DNA of 5,305 nt, from the NCBI GenBank assembly GCA_903870955.1, contig CAIQEX010000391.1, positions 1 through 5,305 on the forward strand. The letters are read 5' to 3'. Shown here piece after piece: positions 1 to 5,305 of this stretch. Positions within the stretch are counted from its first letter, which is position 1, and each line of letters opens with the position of its first letter. The position numbers were made by a program, and so were the translations under genes. The stretch comes from an uncultured beta proteobacterium. Its GTDB lineage: Bacteria > Pseudomonadota > Gammaproteobacteria > Burkholderiales > Burkholderiaceae_C. Under the pieces are notes generated by a model. It saw only the letters and a program-made list of their open reading frames with translations, did no database searches and was not told where the DNA came from.

Positions 1-1196
1 CCCGAAAAGCCGGCATGACGATTGTTGGAATTACGGTGGGTCGACGTACCGAAGACAACGCCCTGCGCCCCCTTACCGAAGAAGAGTTGCAGGCCGCCGA
101 GCAGAACCTGGGTGGAAAGATCATCAATGTGCCGCTCATGGCCGGCTTCGACCTCGATGCACCCACAGGTGAGCCCACGCCCACGGCCATGCTGGGCGGC
201 ATGACGTTGAAGTCCTGGACCGAAGACAAGCTCGATTGGGCGCACATTGAAAAATGCCGCGAAATCGGTGTCAAGCGCTTCACCGATTCATTGGCTGCGG
301 TGATGACCCAGCTGAATGAAATGATCCCGGATGCAAGCAATGTTTTCTTCGCCCACACGATGGCCGGCGGCATCCCCAAGGCGAAGGTATTTCTGGCCAT
401 CGCCAACCGCGTGTACAAGGGTCGGGGCGAGCGCTTTATGTCGTCCCAGGTGATGCTGGACAGTGACTTGGGCAAGTTGATTCTGAAGAACTTTGACGAA
501 GTTTCGGCCAACACCTTCCAGCACCTGATTGAAGCCAGTGCAGCTATCCGTGCGCGCGTGGAGGCATCGGGCGCTCAGGTGCGCTACTCGGCCTATGGCT
601 ACCACGGAACTGAAGTTCTGGTGGGCGACGACTATGTGTGGCAGACCTACACCAACTACACCCAGGGTCTGGCCAAAATGCGTCTGGAGGCCATTGCCCA
701 GAACGCGTGGAGCCAAGGGGTCAAGGCCACTGTCTACAACTGCCCCGAGATTCGCACCAATTCGTCCGACATTTTTGCCGGCGTTGAATTGCCTCTCATC
801 CTGCTGCTGAAGGCACTCAAAAAAGAGAACGGCGGCGCATGGTCTGAGACGCAATGGCAGGCATCGGGCGAACTGCTGACAGAAGGCGTGACGCTGGAAC
901 AAGTGCTGCAGAAAGTGACTGATTTCCAGAGTCACGCGGTGATGCTGCGTTTCCGCGACTTCGCGGCCTGGCCCATGCCCAACAGTGCCGACCAGGCCGA
1001 CCTGACCATTGGCACATCAGACGAAATTCAGAAGCTGCACAAGGACAACAAAGCCTTGATCACCGACCTGCTCAGCAGCCTGGTTATCGAAGCCACCGGT
1101 CCCCTGATGTTTAACGAATCCTTTGCCCCAACCGGCCCGGTGCTGTGGCTCAACCACGACATCATCGCGCGCCAGTTGAATTTGTTGCACGCCTGA
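1..1196 (+). CDS. Predicted FabV/FabMG-like enoyl-ACP reductase, 5'-truncated by the window edge
   Basis: Seen: the frame is open from the left edge (codons from base 3), with the first ATG at 15 and TGA at 1194-1196. Counting from that ATG gives 393 residues. Y212 and K221 form a Tyr-x8-Lys pair, followed by a G-x-AKxxLE-like helix; this spacing is the known signature of FabV-type enoyl-ACP reductases, distinct from Y-x6-K in FabI. Residues 110-119 (VFFAHTMAGG) resemble the inner strand and glycine turn of an SDR fold. Inferred role: cytoplasmic NAD(P)H-dependent reduction of enoyl-ACP, the last step of fatty-acid elongation. No Gly-rich Rossmann motif is visible, there is no Shine-Dalgarno before ATG 15, and residues 1-10 (AG-MTIVGITVGR context) look like the second Rossmann strand. 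The true start is therefore probably upstream, with the cofactor-binding turn missing here. The gene is certainly real; the function is moderately supported. It could instead be an uncharacterised SDR relative. Confidence 0.6.
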   Translation, partial: RKAGMTIVGITVGRRTEDNALRPLTEEELQAAEQNLGGKIINVPLMAGFDLDAPTGEPTPTAMLGGMTLKSWTEDKLDWAHIEKCREIGVKRFTDSLAAVMTQLNEMIPDASNVFFAHTMAGGIPKAKVFLAIANRVYKGRGERFMSSQVMLDSDLGKLILKNFDEVSANTFQHLIEASAAIRARVEASGAQVRYSAYGYHGTEVLVGDDYVWQTYTNYTQGLAKMRLEAIAQNAWSQGVKATVYNCPEIRTNSSDIFAGVELPLILLLKALKKENGGAWSETQWQASGELLTEGVTLEQVLQKVTDFQSHAVMLRFRDFAAWPMPNSADQADLTIGTSDEIQKLHKDNKALITDLLSSLVIEATGPLMFNESFAPTGPVLWLNHDIIARQLNLLHA

Positions 1197-1206
1197 ACAC
1201 GCAACC

Positions 1207-1251
1207 GCAGCCAAGGGATTCGGCGGATTAAATCCGCCATCTTTGGGCTGC
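1207..1251 (+). terminator. Hairpin after the reductase gene, possible terminator
   Basis: The palindrome GGCGGAT-TAA-ATCCGCC (1222-1238) has perfect 7-bp arms and begins 26 bases after the stop codon. It is nested in an outer, bulged stem: GCAGCCAA (1207-1214) against TTgGGCTGC (1243-1251), with an internal loop between. The position suits transcript-end formation or 3'-end protection. There is only a very short T-run (CTTT, 1241-1244), and that is used in the outer stem, so a classic intrinsic terminator is not clear. It could also be a processed 3' structure or an intergenic repeat unit. Confidence 0.4.
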
Positions 1252-1337
1252 AAGCAGCGCCCTTGTGCCACTGCGCGTTCGCCAGCACGGCGAGCGGGTT
1301 CTCTTCGGTACCGATCCCCCGACCTTGAACGTAAATC

Positions 1338-1366
1338 TACACAAGGCATGCATAAGGCACTATGCT
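1338..1366 (+). promoter_or_regulatory. Candidate sigma-70 promoter of the chemoreceptor gene
   Basis: TACACA (1338-1343, four of six matches to TTGACA) and TATGCT (1361-1366, four of six to TATAAT) are separated by 17 bases, in an AT-richer part of the spacer. A start of transcription near 1373 would give a leader of about 75 bases. An alternative pairing of TTGAAC (1325-1330) with CATAAG (1351-1356, preceded by TG) has a 20-base spacer, which is too long. I did not find a good flagellar sigma-28 match. The call is weak and is based on consensus matching by eye. Confidence 0.28.
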
Positions 1367-1373
1367 ATGTGCA

Positions 1374-1396
1374 CTCATTCATACAAATCGAATGAG
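1374..1396. repeat. Perfect 7-bp inverted repeat upstream of the chemoreceptor
   Basis: CTCATTC (1374-1380) and GAATGAG (1390-1396) are exact reverse complements separated by nine bases. The repeat lies 51 bases before ATG 1447 and just downstream of the candidate -10, so it could be an operator overlapping the transcription start or a stem at the 5' end of the mRNA leader. The arm spacing (16 bases centre to centre) does not match an operator type I can name. Confidence 0.4.
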
Positions 1397-1446
1397 AGGG
1401 GGTAGCAGATTGCGCCCAGGACCGTAAAAAATACTTGGGCAAAAAA

Positions 1447-3210
1447 ATGAATACTTCCAGTTTAAAGATCGGCATCCGACTAACGCTGGGGTTTGCGGTT
1501 CTGCTCGTCCTGAGCGCAATCATCGGCCTGGTATCGATTACCAAACTTTCACTGGTCAACGACGCAACCGCTGAAATTGCGACCAACTGGATGGTGGGAA
1601 GTCGCAACTTGGGAAGCTACAGAAGCGTCATTAAAGATATGCGCCTGGCCGAAGCGAGCCATGTGATGTCCAAATCGGAAGATCAATTCGCCCAAGCTGA
1701 GAGGCAAATTGCAGAGGCAAAGGAAAAGGCGGCTCAGTCGCTTAAAACCTATGCCAGTACGGTCGAGTCCGACGAGGAGAAACCCCTCTATGCGACCATC
1801 CAGTCCGCCGAGCAGCGCTACTACGCAACCCAGACTGCACTGTTGAAAGTGTCCCGTGCTACGGACGGTGTAACCGACGCCTTGCGAGAGGAATTTGGCG
1901 GAGCCTCTAGAAAAGCCTTTGAGGAATTGGTTGCAGCGGTAGACGTTGATGTCCAATACCAGTCCAAAGGCGCTGACGTGGCTTATCACCGGTCTCAGAG
2001 CGAGTACGCTACAACCCGCATCACGGTGATTGCCCTTCTCGTGGCTTCGATTGCGATTGGCGCCGTGCTGTCCAGGGTCATTACCGGCTCGATTACGTCT
2101 CCGGTCAATGAAGCACTCACATTGGCTGAAGCCATCGCTGCAGGCGACCTGACCCGCAGGGTTCACAACGACAGCAAAGATGAACTGGGCCAATTGCTTC
2201 GGGCTATGTCGGGCATGACAGAGAACCTGTCAAAGGTGGTGGCTAACGTGCGCAGCGGCTCCGAAGGGGTTGCTACCGCGTCTTCCGAGATTGCCCAAGG
2301 CAACCACGATTTGTCTTCCCGCACCGAGAGCCAGGCCAGCGCTCTGGAAGAAACTGCAGCCAGCATGGAACAACTGAGTGCCACCGTAAAACAAAACGCA
2401 GACAACGCACGCCAAGCCAATCAGCTGTCGCAAAGTGCGTCGACCATCGCCCAGCAGGGCGGCGATGTGGTCAACCAGGTCGTCGAGACCATGAAGGGCA
2501 TCAACGATTCGAGTCGCAAGATCTCCGACATCATCAGCGTGATCGATGGCATCGCGTTTCAAACCAATATTCTGGCCCTCAATGCAGCCGTTGAGGCCGC
2601 ACGGGCCGGTGAACAAGGTCGAGGTTTTGCCGTGGTTGCGAGCGAGGTTCGATCGCTGGCGGGAAGATCGGCCGAAGCGGCGAAGGAGATCAAGACGCTA
2701 ATTAACGCCAGTGTCGAGCGCGTCGAATTTGGCAGTGCCCTGGTCGACAAGGCGGGCGAAACCATGACTGAAGTGGTCACCTCGATTCGCAGGGTCACCG
2801 ACATCATGGCTGAAATCAGTTCCGCTAGCAGCGAACAGGCGGATGGTGTGTCTCAGGTCGGCGAGGCCGTGGGTCAAATGGACCAGGTAACGCAACAAAA
2901 TGCGGCACTCGTCGAAGAGATGGCTGCCGCCGCCAGCAGTCTGCAAACCCAATCTGAAGATTTGGTCCAGGTCGTTGCATCCTTCAAGCTCACCGGCAGT
3001 GACAACATTGTCAGAACCACGGTTCGCACAGCCACCGCAACCAGCAAACCATACAAAGGGGATGAGCGCCGCCAAATTGGAACAGCGCAGCCCAAGTCCA
3101 AGGTGGCAACTGCAAAACTGGCCGTGCCGGGATCGGTGCCGAGGACTAAAGCCGCAGCCCCCCCAAAGACAGTGTCAGCCGGTGGTGATGGAGATTGGGA
3201 AACTTTCTGA
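1447..3210 (+). CDS. Methyl-accepting chemotaxis protein, Tar/Tsr-like topology with 4HB sensor and CheR-tethering tail
   Basis: Inner-membrane chemoreceptor of 587 residues that would control CheA through CheW. Domains in order: transmembrane helix 1 (about 12-32); periplasmic helical sensor (33-190) resembling the 4HB_MCP type; transmembrane helix 2 (191-213); HAMP (about 213-265, with P219 and the DELGQL stretch at 245-250); a long coiled-coil signalling domain with methylation-helix segments near 295-325 and 455-495; the near-invariant hairpin tip at 367-400 ([26 protein letters not shown]); a basic Ala/Pro-rich linker (515-580); and the C-terminal pentapeptide DWETF, an analogue of E. 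coli NWETF that binds CheR and CheB. Start choice: an in-frame TTG at 1435 would add four residues, but ATG 1447 gives the usual MN-x-LKIG-x-RL receptor start. Neither start has a strong Shine-Dalgarno; the leader is A-rich. The ligand cannot be told from the sequence. No che or flagellar genes are adjacent. Confidence 0.95.
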   Translation: MNTSSLKIGIRLTLGFAVLLVLSAIIGLVSITKLSLVNDATAEIATNWMVGSRNLGSYRSVIKDMRLAEASHVMSKSEDQFAQAERQIAEAKEKAAQSLKTYASTVESDEEKPLYATIQSAEQRYYATQTALLKVSRATDGVTDALREEFGGASRKAFEELVAAVDVDVQYQSKGADVAYHRSQSEYATTRITVIALLVASIAIGAVLSRVITGSITSPVNEALTLAEAIAAGDLTRRVHNDSKDELGQLLRAMSGMTENLSKVVANVRSGSEGVATASSEIAQGNHDLSSRTESQASALEETAASMEQLSATVKQNADNARQANQLSQSASTIAQQGGDVVNQVVETMKGINDSSRKISDIISVIDGIAFQTNILALNAAVEAARAGEQGRGFAVVASEVRSLAGRSAEAAKEIKTLINASVERVEFGSALVDKAGETMTEVVTSIRRVTDIMAEISSASSEQADGVSQVGEAVGQMDQVTQQNAALVEEMAAAASSLQTQSEDLVQVVASFKLTGSDNIVRTTVRTATATSKPYKGDERRQIGTAQPKSKVATAKLAVPGSVPRTKAAAPPKTVSAGGDGDWETF

Positions 3211-3253
3211 CATCCCGGTTATTCGACCCTCTCTCTTGATGCAGCAAAAAAGC

Positions 3254-3257
3254 AGGA
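3254..3257 (+). promoter_or_regulatory. Ribosome-binding site of the 61-residue ORF
   Basis: AGGA ends six bases before ATG 3264, which is normal spacing. Together with the lack of any better start, it supports this small ORF as a translated gene rather than a chance frame. Confidence 0.5.
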
Positions 3258-3263
3258 CTGGAC

Positions 3264-3449
3264 ATGCCAACAAACGCCCCCAACACTGAATTATTGATTC
3301 TTGCGGAAGCACTGGGGGACCTGCGTGATTCATGGGTTTTGATCTCCATGGTGCTAAAGGACCAGATCACCGAAACCCCTTCGTTGGCACTTGAAGAGGC
3401 CATGCTGTTGGTCGAGAAATACCTCGCGCGCATCAATGTGACCCCGTGA
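3264..3449 (+). CDS. Small hypothetical protein, 61 residues, downstream of the chemoreceptor
   Basis: I do not recognise a family. The protein has two likely amphipathic helices, about 8-33 (LLILAEALGDL, then WVLISMVL) and 40-57 (LALEEAMLLVEKYL), joined by a short polar turn with TETPS. It is acidic, Leu/Ala-rich, and has no Cys, signal peptide or clear transmembrane segment. The ATG has an AGGA site at good spacing, and the gene follows the receptor stop by 53 bases with no terminator between them, so co-transcription is plausible. This composition looks like a folded helical hairpin rather than random translation, which favours a real gene. A role with the receptor is only a guess from position. 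Confidence 0.6.
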   Translation: MPTNAPNTELLILAEALGDLRDSWVLISMVLKDQITETPSLALEEAMLLVEKYLARINVTP

Positions 3450-3466
3450 ATTTTGTGCCCAATTCA
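3447..3466. repeat. Short inverted repeat overlapping the stop of the small ORF
   Basis: TGAATT (3447-3452) and AATTCA (3461-3466) are exact reverse complements with an eight-base gap. The repeat includes the small ORF's stop codon and surrounds the candidate -35 box of the next gene. The arms are short and AT-rich, so chance is a real possibility; an operator is the functional alternative. Confidence 0.2.
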
Positions 3467-3481
3467 TAGGTGGTGTATAGA
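3453..3481 (+). promoter_or_regulatory. Candidate sigma-70 promoter of the DUF1801-SRPBCC unit
   Basis: TTGTGC (3453-3458) and TATAGA (3476-3481) are 17 bases apart. The -10 matches TATAAT at four of six positions and the -35 keeps the leading TTG. An overlapping TAGAAT (3478-3483) could also serve as -10 with a 19-base gap. The leader to ATG 3534 would be about 45 bases. It is the best promoter-like pair in the 84-base spacer. Confidence 0.35.
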
Positions 3482-3533
3482 ATCTCGCAAATCTGGTCTG
3501 CCGCCCAATTTGCCTGAGAGATAAGGAATTGCC

Positions 3534-3983
3534 ATGACGACATTATTGGAAAATGTTCGACGCGCGACTCGCTCCAACACTTCAGCCGATATTGGCAACT
3601 CCCCGTCAAAACTAATCGACCAACGGATCACGGAACTTCAGGACTGGAGAGGTAAAGTTCTTGCGCACGTACGGGCAGTCATTACGCAGTCTGACCCCCG
3701 CGTTGTAGAGGAGTGGAAATGGAATGTGCCCGTCTGGTCTTGCCATGGAATTATTTGTACCGGCGAGACCTATAAAAAGGTGGTCAAGCTGACCTTTCCA
3801 AAGGGCGCCAAAATCGCTGACCCTTCCAGACTCTTCAATTCAAGTTTAGAGGGAAATGCAAGGCGTGCCATCGACATTGCGGAAGGTGTTGATCTTGATG
3901 ACGCTGCGCTAAGTACGCTGATTCGATCAGCGATCCGTCTTAACGAAGCCGTCCCTTCGCGTAAATCCAGCACAGCGGCTTGA
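3534..3983 (+). CDS. DUF1801 domain-containing protein
   Basis: Cytoplasmic protein of 149 residues. The family core is visible: a helical N-terminal part with a DWRGKVLAHVRAVI helix (37-50), then VVEEWKWNVPVWS (57-69), whose W-x-x-P-x-W pattern is typical; a strand region ending YKKVVKLTFPKGA (80-92); and DPSRLFNSSLEGNARRAIDI (96-115), followed by an acidic segment and a helix, LSTLIRSAIRLNEA. This fits the DUF1801 (YdhG-like) fold, which has no agreed biochemical function; some members are described as iron-chaperone-like only by fold. The first 25 residues are polar and extend beyond the core. The start is supported by AAGGA at 3523-3527, six bases before the ATG. The gene lies 57 bases before the SRPBCC gene on the same strand, probably in one transcript. 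Confidence 0.85.
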   Translation: MTTLLENVRRATRSNTSADIGNSPSKLIDQRITELQDWRGKVLAHVRAVITQSDPRVVEEWKWNVPVWSCHGIICTGETYKKVVKLTFPKGAKIADPSRLFNSSLEGNARRAIDIAEGVDLDDAALSTLIRSAIRLNEAVPSRKSSTAA

Positions 3984-3993
3984 GGGCTTTCAT

Positions 3994-4009
3994 AACTGCT
4001 GAAGCAGTT
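3994..4009 (+). other. Intercistronic hairpin between the DUF1801 and SRPBCC genes
   Basis: AACTGC (3994-3999) pairs exactly with GCAGTT (4004-4009) around a TGAA loop, eleven bases after the DUF1801 stop. No T-run follows, so it does not look like a terminator. It could affect mRNA stability between the two genes, or be chance. Confidence 0.3.
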
Positions 4010-4026
4010 GCAGGTCATTCAAAACT

Positions 4027-4033
4027 GAGGAGG
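4027..4033 (+). promoter_or_regulatory. Strong ribosome-binding site of the SRPBCC gene
   Basis: GAGGAGG ends seven bases before ATG 4041. It is the strongest Shine-Dalgarno in the window, clearly better than those of the chemoreceptor or the DUF1801 gene, and it fixes the start that gives the N-terminal membrane anchor. Confidence 0.7.
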
Positions 4034-4040
4034 AAAATCC

Positions 4041-4574
4041 ATGCTGAATATCGTTATTCTCACTGTCGTCGCCATCGCCGTAGCCATTGCGATTCTGTTT
4101 ATTTGTGCTTCAACCAAACCGGACATTTTTCATGTCGAGCGCTCCATCGACATCCAAGCCCCACCGGAAAGAATATTTCCGTTTATCAACGACTTTCACC
4201 AGTGGGACGCCTGGACACCTTACAACAAAGACCCCGGCATGCAGAAAAGCTACAGCGGTAGCGATAGCGGCAAGGGCGCACATTACGCTTGGACTGGCAA
4301 CAAGGAAGTAGGCCAAGGGGAAATCACCATCACCGACACCACGCCGCCAAATCAGCTGGTCTTTGATTTACACATGATCAAGCCGTTTGAAGGGAGAAAT
4401 GTCGCAACCTTCAGCCTGATTGAATCCGGCGATTCCACCAAGGTCACTTGGGGTTTGGACGACAAGCACACCTTGAAACTAAAAGTGATTACTTTGTTCC
4501 TGAATCTGGACCAAGTTATCGGTAAAGATTTTGAAGTCGGTCTAACCAGATTGAAGGCGCTAGTGGAAAAGTAG
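4041..4574 (+). CDS. Membrane-anchored SRPBCC family protein (polyketide cyclase/START-like)
   Basis: Protein of 177 residues. Residues 3-23 form one hydrophobic helix (signal anchor). The rest is an SRPBCC (polyketide cyclase 2-type) domain: HVERSIDIQAPPERIFPFIND (31-51), the classic opening strand plus helix; WDAWTPY (55-61); a GKGAHYAWTG strand pair (77-86); GQGEITI (91-97); PPNQLVFDL (102-110); a strand with TKVTWGLD (133-140); and the long C-terminal helix after about 155 (DQVIGKDFEVGLTRLKALVEK). The fold makes a deep hydrophobic pocket, so binding of a lipid or another small hydrophobic molecule is likely, but no ligand or catalytic residue can be assigned. There is no lipobox: the only Cys, C22, lies late in the hydrophobic stretch and fits poorly. 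The gene probably shares a transcript with the DUF1801 gene 57 bases upstream. It converges with the TerC-like gene across an 86-base gap. Confidence 0.85.
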   Translation: MLNIVILTVVAIAVAIAILFICASTKPDIFHVERSIDIQAPPERIFPFINDFHQWDAWTPYNKDPGMQKSYSGSDSGKGAHYAWTGNKEVGQGEITITDTTPPNQLVFDLHMIKPFEGRNVATFSLIESGDSTKVTWGLDDKHTLKLKVITLFLNLDQVIGKDFEVGLTRLKALVEK

Positions 4575-4592
4575 CAGGAAGGTCGATGCAAG

Positions 4593-4618
4593 GCGATGCC
4601 AATCGGCTCTTTCATCGC
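4593..4618. terminator. Weak hairpin in the convergent gap
   Basis: GCGATG (4593-4598) and CATCGC (4613-4618) are exact reverse complements around a 14-base loop, 18 bases after the SRPBCC stop and about 43 bases past the TerC stop on the other strand. No T-run follows on either strand. The gap between these converging genes must hold transcript ends, and this is the only candidate stem I see, but it is weak. Confidence 0.22.
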
Positions 4619-4660
4619 GTCCTCCCATCAACCTGAGGCACAGGCATTGACCCGCAGGCC

Positions 4661-5305
4661 TTAGTCGATTTTGTCGTCCAGGCGCTGCGCCGCGCGGACA
4701 TCGGCATCCAGTACATCCTGGGCGGTGCGGCCCCCTCTGGCATTGCTCCACCAACCAAAGCCAATGACACCCACCGTGAGCAGCAGCGGAAGATAGATCG
4801 TGCCATGAAACACATGCGGCAAATAGGGTTGCATTGCCACATCGGAGTCGACCATTTCGCCTGCCGTCCAGGCGATCAGCGCAGCGCCCACGTAGACCAC
4901 AATCGGAAAACGATCCATGATTTTCATAATGAGCGTACTACCAAAAACAATCAACGGGATCGAAAGTGCCAGTCCCAGAATCAGCAGCGTCCAGTTGCCT
5001 TTGGCCACACCCGCGATGGCCAGCGTGTTGTCCAGGCTCATCACGACATCGGCAATCAGAATGGTTTTGACAGCGCCCATCAGTCCATCGTGGGCCTTGT
5101 GGGCACCCTCCTCATGCTCCTCTTCGGTCAATAGCTGAAGCGCGATCCAGACCAACAGCAAACCACCGGCACATTGAAGAAACGGAATTTTCAAAAGCCA
5201 AACGGCGACGATGGTCAACGCCACCCGCAGCACGATGGCGCCACCACTGCCCCACAGAATGGCCTTCCTCTGGTGATGCGCCGGCAGATTGCGCGCCGCC
5301 ATGGC
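4661..5305 (-). CDS. TerC/YjbE family integral membrane protein, N-terminus beyond the window
   Basis: Read from the right edge on the minus strand, the frame is still open at base 5305, and the first ATG (5300-5302) sits inside a typical A-M-A-A-R-N-L-P stretch that in this family follows the first membrane helix. About 30-40 N-terminal residues, including the first Asp-Asn metal motif, are therefore expected upstream of this end. Counting from that ATG (213 residues): membrane segments near 17-37, 40-58, 76-99, 104-126, 133-150 and 168-185; the second conserved motif, DVVMSLDNTLAIAG (85-98), with the paired S-x-DN; and a cytoplasmic-type acidic/His loop, EEEHEEGAHKAH (60-71). TerC relatives are linked to tellurium resistance and, for several members, to Mn2+ export; metal transport is inferred here, not shown. 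The hydrophilic, Asp/Arg-rich tail after 187 is variable in the family. The stop is TAA at 4661-4663. Any riboswitch or promoter would lie outside the window. Confidence 0.88.
   Translation of the reverse strand, partial: AMAARNLPAHHQRKAILWGSGGAIVLRVALTIVAVWLLKIPFLQCAGGLLLVWIALQLLTEEEHEEGAHKAHDGLMGAVKTILIADVVMSLDNTLAIAGVAKGNWTLLILGLALSIPLIVFGSTLIMKIMDRFPIVVYVGAALIAWTAGEMVDSDVAMQPYLPHVFHGTIYLPLLLTVGVIGFGWWSNARGGRTAQDVLDADVRAAQRLDDKID

Noticed and set aside
288..935. Long open frame on the minus strand inside the reductase gene
   Set aside because: It is antisense to a clearly coding frame, its product is Cys/His/Arg-rich without any family motif, and GC-rich codon use readily leaves such frames open.
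1017..1349. Minus-strand open frame covering the spacer after the reductase gene
   Set aside because: Two thirds of it is antisense to the reductase; the remainder is Arg/Pro/Ala-rich, and no ribosome-binding site or family match supports it.
1332..1358. Possible sigma-28 (FliA) flagellar promoter: TAAA at 1332-1335 with ATAA at 1352-1355
   Set aside because: The downstream box lacks the GCCG part of the GCCGATAA consensus and the spacing is wrong, so a motility promoter is not supported.
1549..2193. Long minus-strand open frame inside the chemoreceptor gene
   Set aside because: It is fully covered by an unambiguous receptor domain on the plus strand, and its product has no recognisable features.
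3511..3527. TGCCTGAGAG stretch reminiscent of the CTGAGA of a TPP (thi-box) riboswitch
   Set aside because: The leader is only about 80 bases, the second conserved thi-box segment is absent, and the downstream gene has no link to thiamine.
3980..4261. Overlapping plus-strand open frame before and within the SRPBCC gene
   Set aside because: Its product is His/Arg-rich without motifs, and the SRPBCC frame has a much stronger ribosome-binding site and a recognisable fold.
4805..5138. Plus-strand open frames opposite the TerC-like gene
   Set aside because: They are antisense shadows of a membrane protein with a clear conserved DN motif.

Overview
The window looks like ordinary chromosomal DNA from a betaproteobacterium, most likely order Burkholderiales and plausibly a Comamonadaceae genus such as Rhodoferax or Polaromonas. 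This is inferred from moderate-to-high GC content, the style of the chemoreceptor (A/S-rich signalling domain with a C-terminal DWETF pentapeptide) and the kind of housekeeping genes around it. There are no tRNA or rRNA genes, insertion sequences, CRISPR arrays or phage genes.

Layout, left to right. (1) Bases 1-1196, + strand: the 3' part of a gene for a predicted FabV/FabMG-like enoyl-ACP reductase; its N-terminal nucleotide-binding part appears to lie upstream of the window. (2) Bases 1197-1446: a 250-base spacer with a palindromic hairpin just after the reductase gene, then an AT-richer stretch with a candidate promoter and a perfect 7-bp inverted repeat ahead of the next gene. (3) Bases 1447-3210, +: a complete transmembrane methyl-accepting chemotaxis receptor of 587 residues, starting at ATG 1447. 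(4) Bases 3264-3449, +: a 61-residue small protein of unknown function with its own ribosome-binding site, 53 bases behind the receptor. (5) Bases 3534-3983 and 4041-4574, +: a DUF1801 protein and a membrane-anchored SRPBCC (START-like) protein, probably one transcription unit with its own promoter. (6) Bases 4661-5305, - strand: the C-terminal part of a TerC/YjbE-type membrane protein, convergent with the SRPBCC gene and running off the right edge.

The genes do not form one obvious pathway. The receptor feeds the CheA/CheW chemotaxis system, whose genes are not here; the reductase would serve fatty-acid synthesis; TerC proteins are linked to metal (Mn2+) export; the DUF1801-SRPBCC pair has no assigned role. 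I found no convincing new multi-gene system. The items most worth a second look are the atypical reductase, the small protein behind the chemoreceptor, and the inverted repeats in the promoter regions. All family assignments are by eye from the protein sequences, without database searches.
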